Below the pieces are notes generated by a model. It saw only the letters and a program-made list of their open reading frames with translations. It was not told where the DNA came from and searched no databases. From contig VBPB01000260.1 in the NCBI GenBank assembly GCA_005893365.1, positions 1-8,374 on the forward strand: a stretch of DNA of 8,374 nt. Direction: 5' to 3'. Positions 6,872-8,374 of this stretch are shown here, piece by piece. The first letter of the stretch is position 1. The number at the start of each line of letters is the position of its first letter. The position numbers and the translations under genes were made by a program. The DNA is from Candidatus Eiseniibacteriota bacterium (GTDB lineage Bacteria > Eisenbacteria > RBG-16-71-46).

Positions 6872-7517
6872 CCGGCCCGGTGGCCACTCCGGTGCGAACG
6901 ATACTGATCGTCGACGATCACCCCATGATGCGGCGCGGGCTGCGTGAGCTCCTCTCGCACGAGCCGGATCTTCAAGTCACCGGCGAAGCCGTGGAGGCCC
7001 AGGAGGCGTTGTGCTTGATCGAGAGCCTCCCACCCGATCTCGTCCTCGTGGACATTTCCCTGAGGCAAAGCAACGGGCTGGACCTGATCAAGCGCGTCCG
7101 CGCGAAGTACCCGGAGATTCGGATGCTCGTGATCTCCATGCACGACGAAGCGATCTACGCGGACCGAGCGCTTTACGCAGGAGCGTTGGGCTACATCAGC
7201 AAGCAAGAGACCCCCGAGAAGCTACTGGAAGCCGTGCGTCTCGTGCTCCGAGGTGAGATCTACCTCAGTCCAGAGATGACGGCGCAAAGGCTCATGGGAG
7301 GGTGTTACAGTCGGCGGTCGAGAAGCTCTCGGACCGCGAACTCGAGGTGTTCGAGGCCATCGGTGTCGGACGCAAGACTCGAGAGATCGCCGATCAGCTG
7401 TACGTGAGCGTGAAGACCATCGAGACGCACCGAGAGAGCATAAAGCGGAAGCTCGGCCTCCGAGGGAACATCGAGTTGATCCAGCGCTCGTGTCGGTGGG
7501 TTTTCGAGGAGAAATAA
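6868..7517 (+). CDS. NarL/LuxR-family response regulator, split by an apparent one-base deletion
   Basis: ATG 6868 overlaps the kinase stop (ATGA) and has a good ribosome-binding sequence, GAGGAG at 6854-6859, 8 bases upstream. The receiver domain (residues about 10-128) has the acidic pair Asp16-Asp17, phospho-acceptor Asp62 (LVDISL), Ser90 and Lys112 (GYISKQE). The linker YLSPEMTAQRLMGG is typical of the family. There the frame breaks: as written it runs on to a stop at 7407 with unrelated residues. The helix-turn-helix is in another frame from about 7302 (LSDRELEVFEAIG, TREIADQLYVSVKTIETHR, KLGLRGNIELI), ending at TAA 7515-7517. Adding one G in the GGGAGGG run near 7297-7302 gives a normal 216-residue NarL-type regulator. 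If the deletion is real, the product is a receiver with no DNA-binding domain, and the output half could be made only by reinitiation at GTG 7302 or by slippage. Confidence 0.9.
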
Positions 7518-7530
7518 CGCCCCTCGGGCG
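7518..7530. terminator. small hairpin between convergent genes
   Basis: CGCCC and GGGCG form a 5-bp stem with a 3-base loop directly after the TAA of the response regulator, in the 66-base gap before the convergent gene ending at 7584. No T-tract follows, so it is a weak candidate for an intrinsic terminator. Nothing else was found in the gap. Confidence 0.2.
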
Positions 7531-7583
7531 CCTCAATCCGGCTGTCGACGCGAACCTGGATGATGTGCGTCCTTCGCGCAGAT

Positions 7584-8374
7584 CTAGTGGAACAGCGACG
7601 AGTTCCTCGCCACGACTCCGTCCGGCACCGTCGCGACCTGCGGGTACGAACTCGCATCCCCCTGGTCGACGATGTGCCCCACGAGCGTCTTGCCGGCGAT
7701 CTCGTAATAGCCCACCCCCTGGCTGTCGTTGCCGCCGGTCACGACCACCAGCGTCTGGGGGTCGGGCATGAGCGCGATACCCTCCCAGGGATCGACCTTG
7801 TCGACCGACGCGCCATGCATCGGATGGAGGAGAATCTTGTCCTGCTTCTCGGCCGTGAACCTGTACCCAGCGTCTGAGATCAAACTCAGGTTCTTGCCCT
7901 TGTCCGAGTAGAAGCATTGGCCGCCCTCGAACTTGCCTTCGCCCAGGGGTTCAGTGCCCTTGTCGCCCCACAGTTTCGACGCGCCCCAGTCGCCGTTGAG
8001 AACGGCGAAGATGCCGTAGAACCGACCATCCCATATGTCGCCGTACCAGGGGTCTCCCTTGAGGCTGACGTACTCGTGTTTGCCACTCTTGCGCCATGCC
8101 TCCGCGTACTTCCGCTGCAACTCCTGAAGGTCCTCAGAGAGCTTCAGCGGACGGTACACCGACACCATCGCCGCCTTCCCCTCGTGTGCAATTATGAAGC
8201 AGAGCCGGTTGTCGATCCACAGCCCCATCCCGACGCCGTCCCAGTCGGTCGAGTAGTGGAACTTCAGGGCCCACAAGTCGTAACCCGGCCCCTTGCGCAG
8301 TGTGACGGACTTGCGCTTCTTGATCTCGACCGTCCCCGAGTACTCCTTGCCGTTCGCGAAGGTGCCGGTGATCG
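7584..8374 (-). CDS. unrecognised protein, 3' part of a gene cut by the right edge
   Basis: The frame is open from the right edge to TAG at 7586-7584, giving 262 visible residues ending ARNSSLFH. The true start lies outside the window: the frame runs through the possible TTG at 8276, and residues before it are protein-like (GTFANGKEYSGTVEIKK). The visible part is rich in Trp, Tyr and Gly with alternating short strands (WDGVGMGLWIDNRLCFIIAHEGK, in outline), suggesting a beta-rich, possibly exported protein. The NGKEYSGTVEI stretch resembles short beta modules in secreted proteins of environmental bacteria; this is an impression, not a family assignment. A charged helix (about 8160-8080, LSEDLQELQRKYAEAWRK) interrupts the strands. 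GC content looks lower than in the kinase gene. It converges on the two-component pair, so it is not part of that operon. Confidence 0.75.
   Translation of the reverse strand, partial: ITGTFANGKEYSGTVEIKKRKSVTLRKGPGYDLWALKFHYSTDWDGVGMGLWIDNRLCFIIAHEGKAAMVSVYRPLKLSEDLQELQRKYAEAWRKSGKHEYVSLKGDPWYGDIWDGRFYGIFAVLNGDWGASKLWGDKGTEPLGEGKFEGGQCFYSDKGKNLSLISDAGYRFTAEKQDKILLHPMHGASVDKVDPWEGIALMPDPQTLVVVTGGNDSQGVGYYEIAGKTLVGHIVDQGDASSYPQVATVPDGVVARNSSLFH

Noticed and set aside
7290..7305. Programmed -1 frameshift joining receiver and HTH.
   Set aside because: GGA-GGG is not a good slippery heptamer: the second tRNA would mispair at its first base. No downstream stimulatory structure was seen, and NarL-type regulators are not known to use frameshifting.

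Overview
The window is GC-rich bacterial DNA. It carries soil-type signalling and accessory genes, and no gene in it fixes the lineage. A CheB-CheR-PAS-GAF hybrid histidine kinase together with a pseudo-nucleotidyltransferase would suit Acidobacteriota, Myxococcota, Gemmatimonadota or similar uncultured groups; that placement is inference. No rRNA, tRNA, CRISPR array or intact mobile element was seen.

Left part (1-1600). A DUF4143/AAA-type ATPase gene starts at 204 on the plus strand but cannot be read in one frame. Walker A lies in one frame, the body in a second and the PD-(D/E)XK-like tail in a third. Recognisable homology stops near 1311. It is followed by about 290 bases with no convincing gene but three inverted repeats, one an 89-nt imperfect hairpin and one a perfect 24-bp palindrome.

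Middle (1602-3067). On the minus strand lies a relative of mannose-1-phosphate guanylyltransferases that has lost its nucleotide-binding and metal-binding signatures. A possible 86-residue ORF precedes it with an ATGA overlap. A putative sigma70-like promoter and a leader hairpin precede the plus-strand genes.

Right part (3068-8374). A 1267-residue hybrid kinase (CheB, CheR, PAS-like, NEEL coiled coil, PAS, GAF, HisKA_3, HATPase) is coupled by an ATGA overlap to a NarL/LuxR-type response regulator. They form a two-component pair in which the kinase should phosphorylate Asp62 of the regulator. The CheR domain appears to lack about 15 residues at its SAM-binding core. The regulator is split by an apparent one-base deletion between receiver and HTH. 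A convergent, unrecognised gene runs off the right edge.

The three frameshifts are each repaired by adding one base to a short C or G run. This pattern suggests either base-calling errors in the source assembly or real decay, and it should be settled before function is discussed. I found no clear new defence or mobile system. The most interesting items are the damaged CheR domain in an otherwise intact kinase, the pseudo-nucleotidyltransferase and the structured block at 1347-1508.
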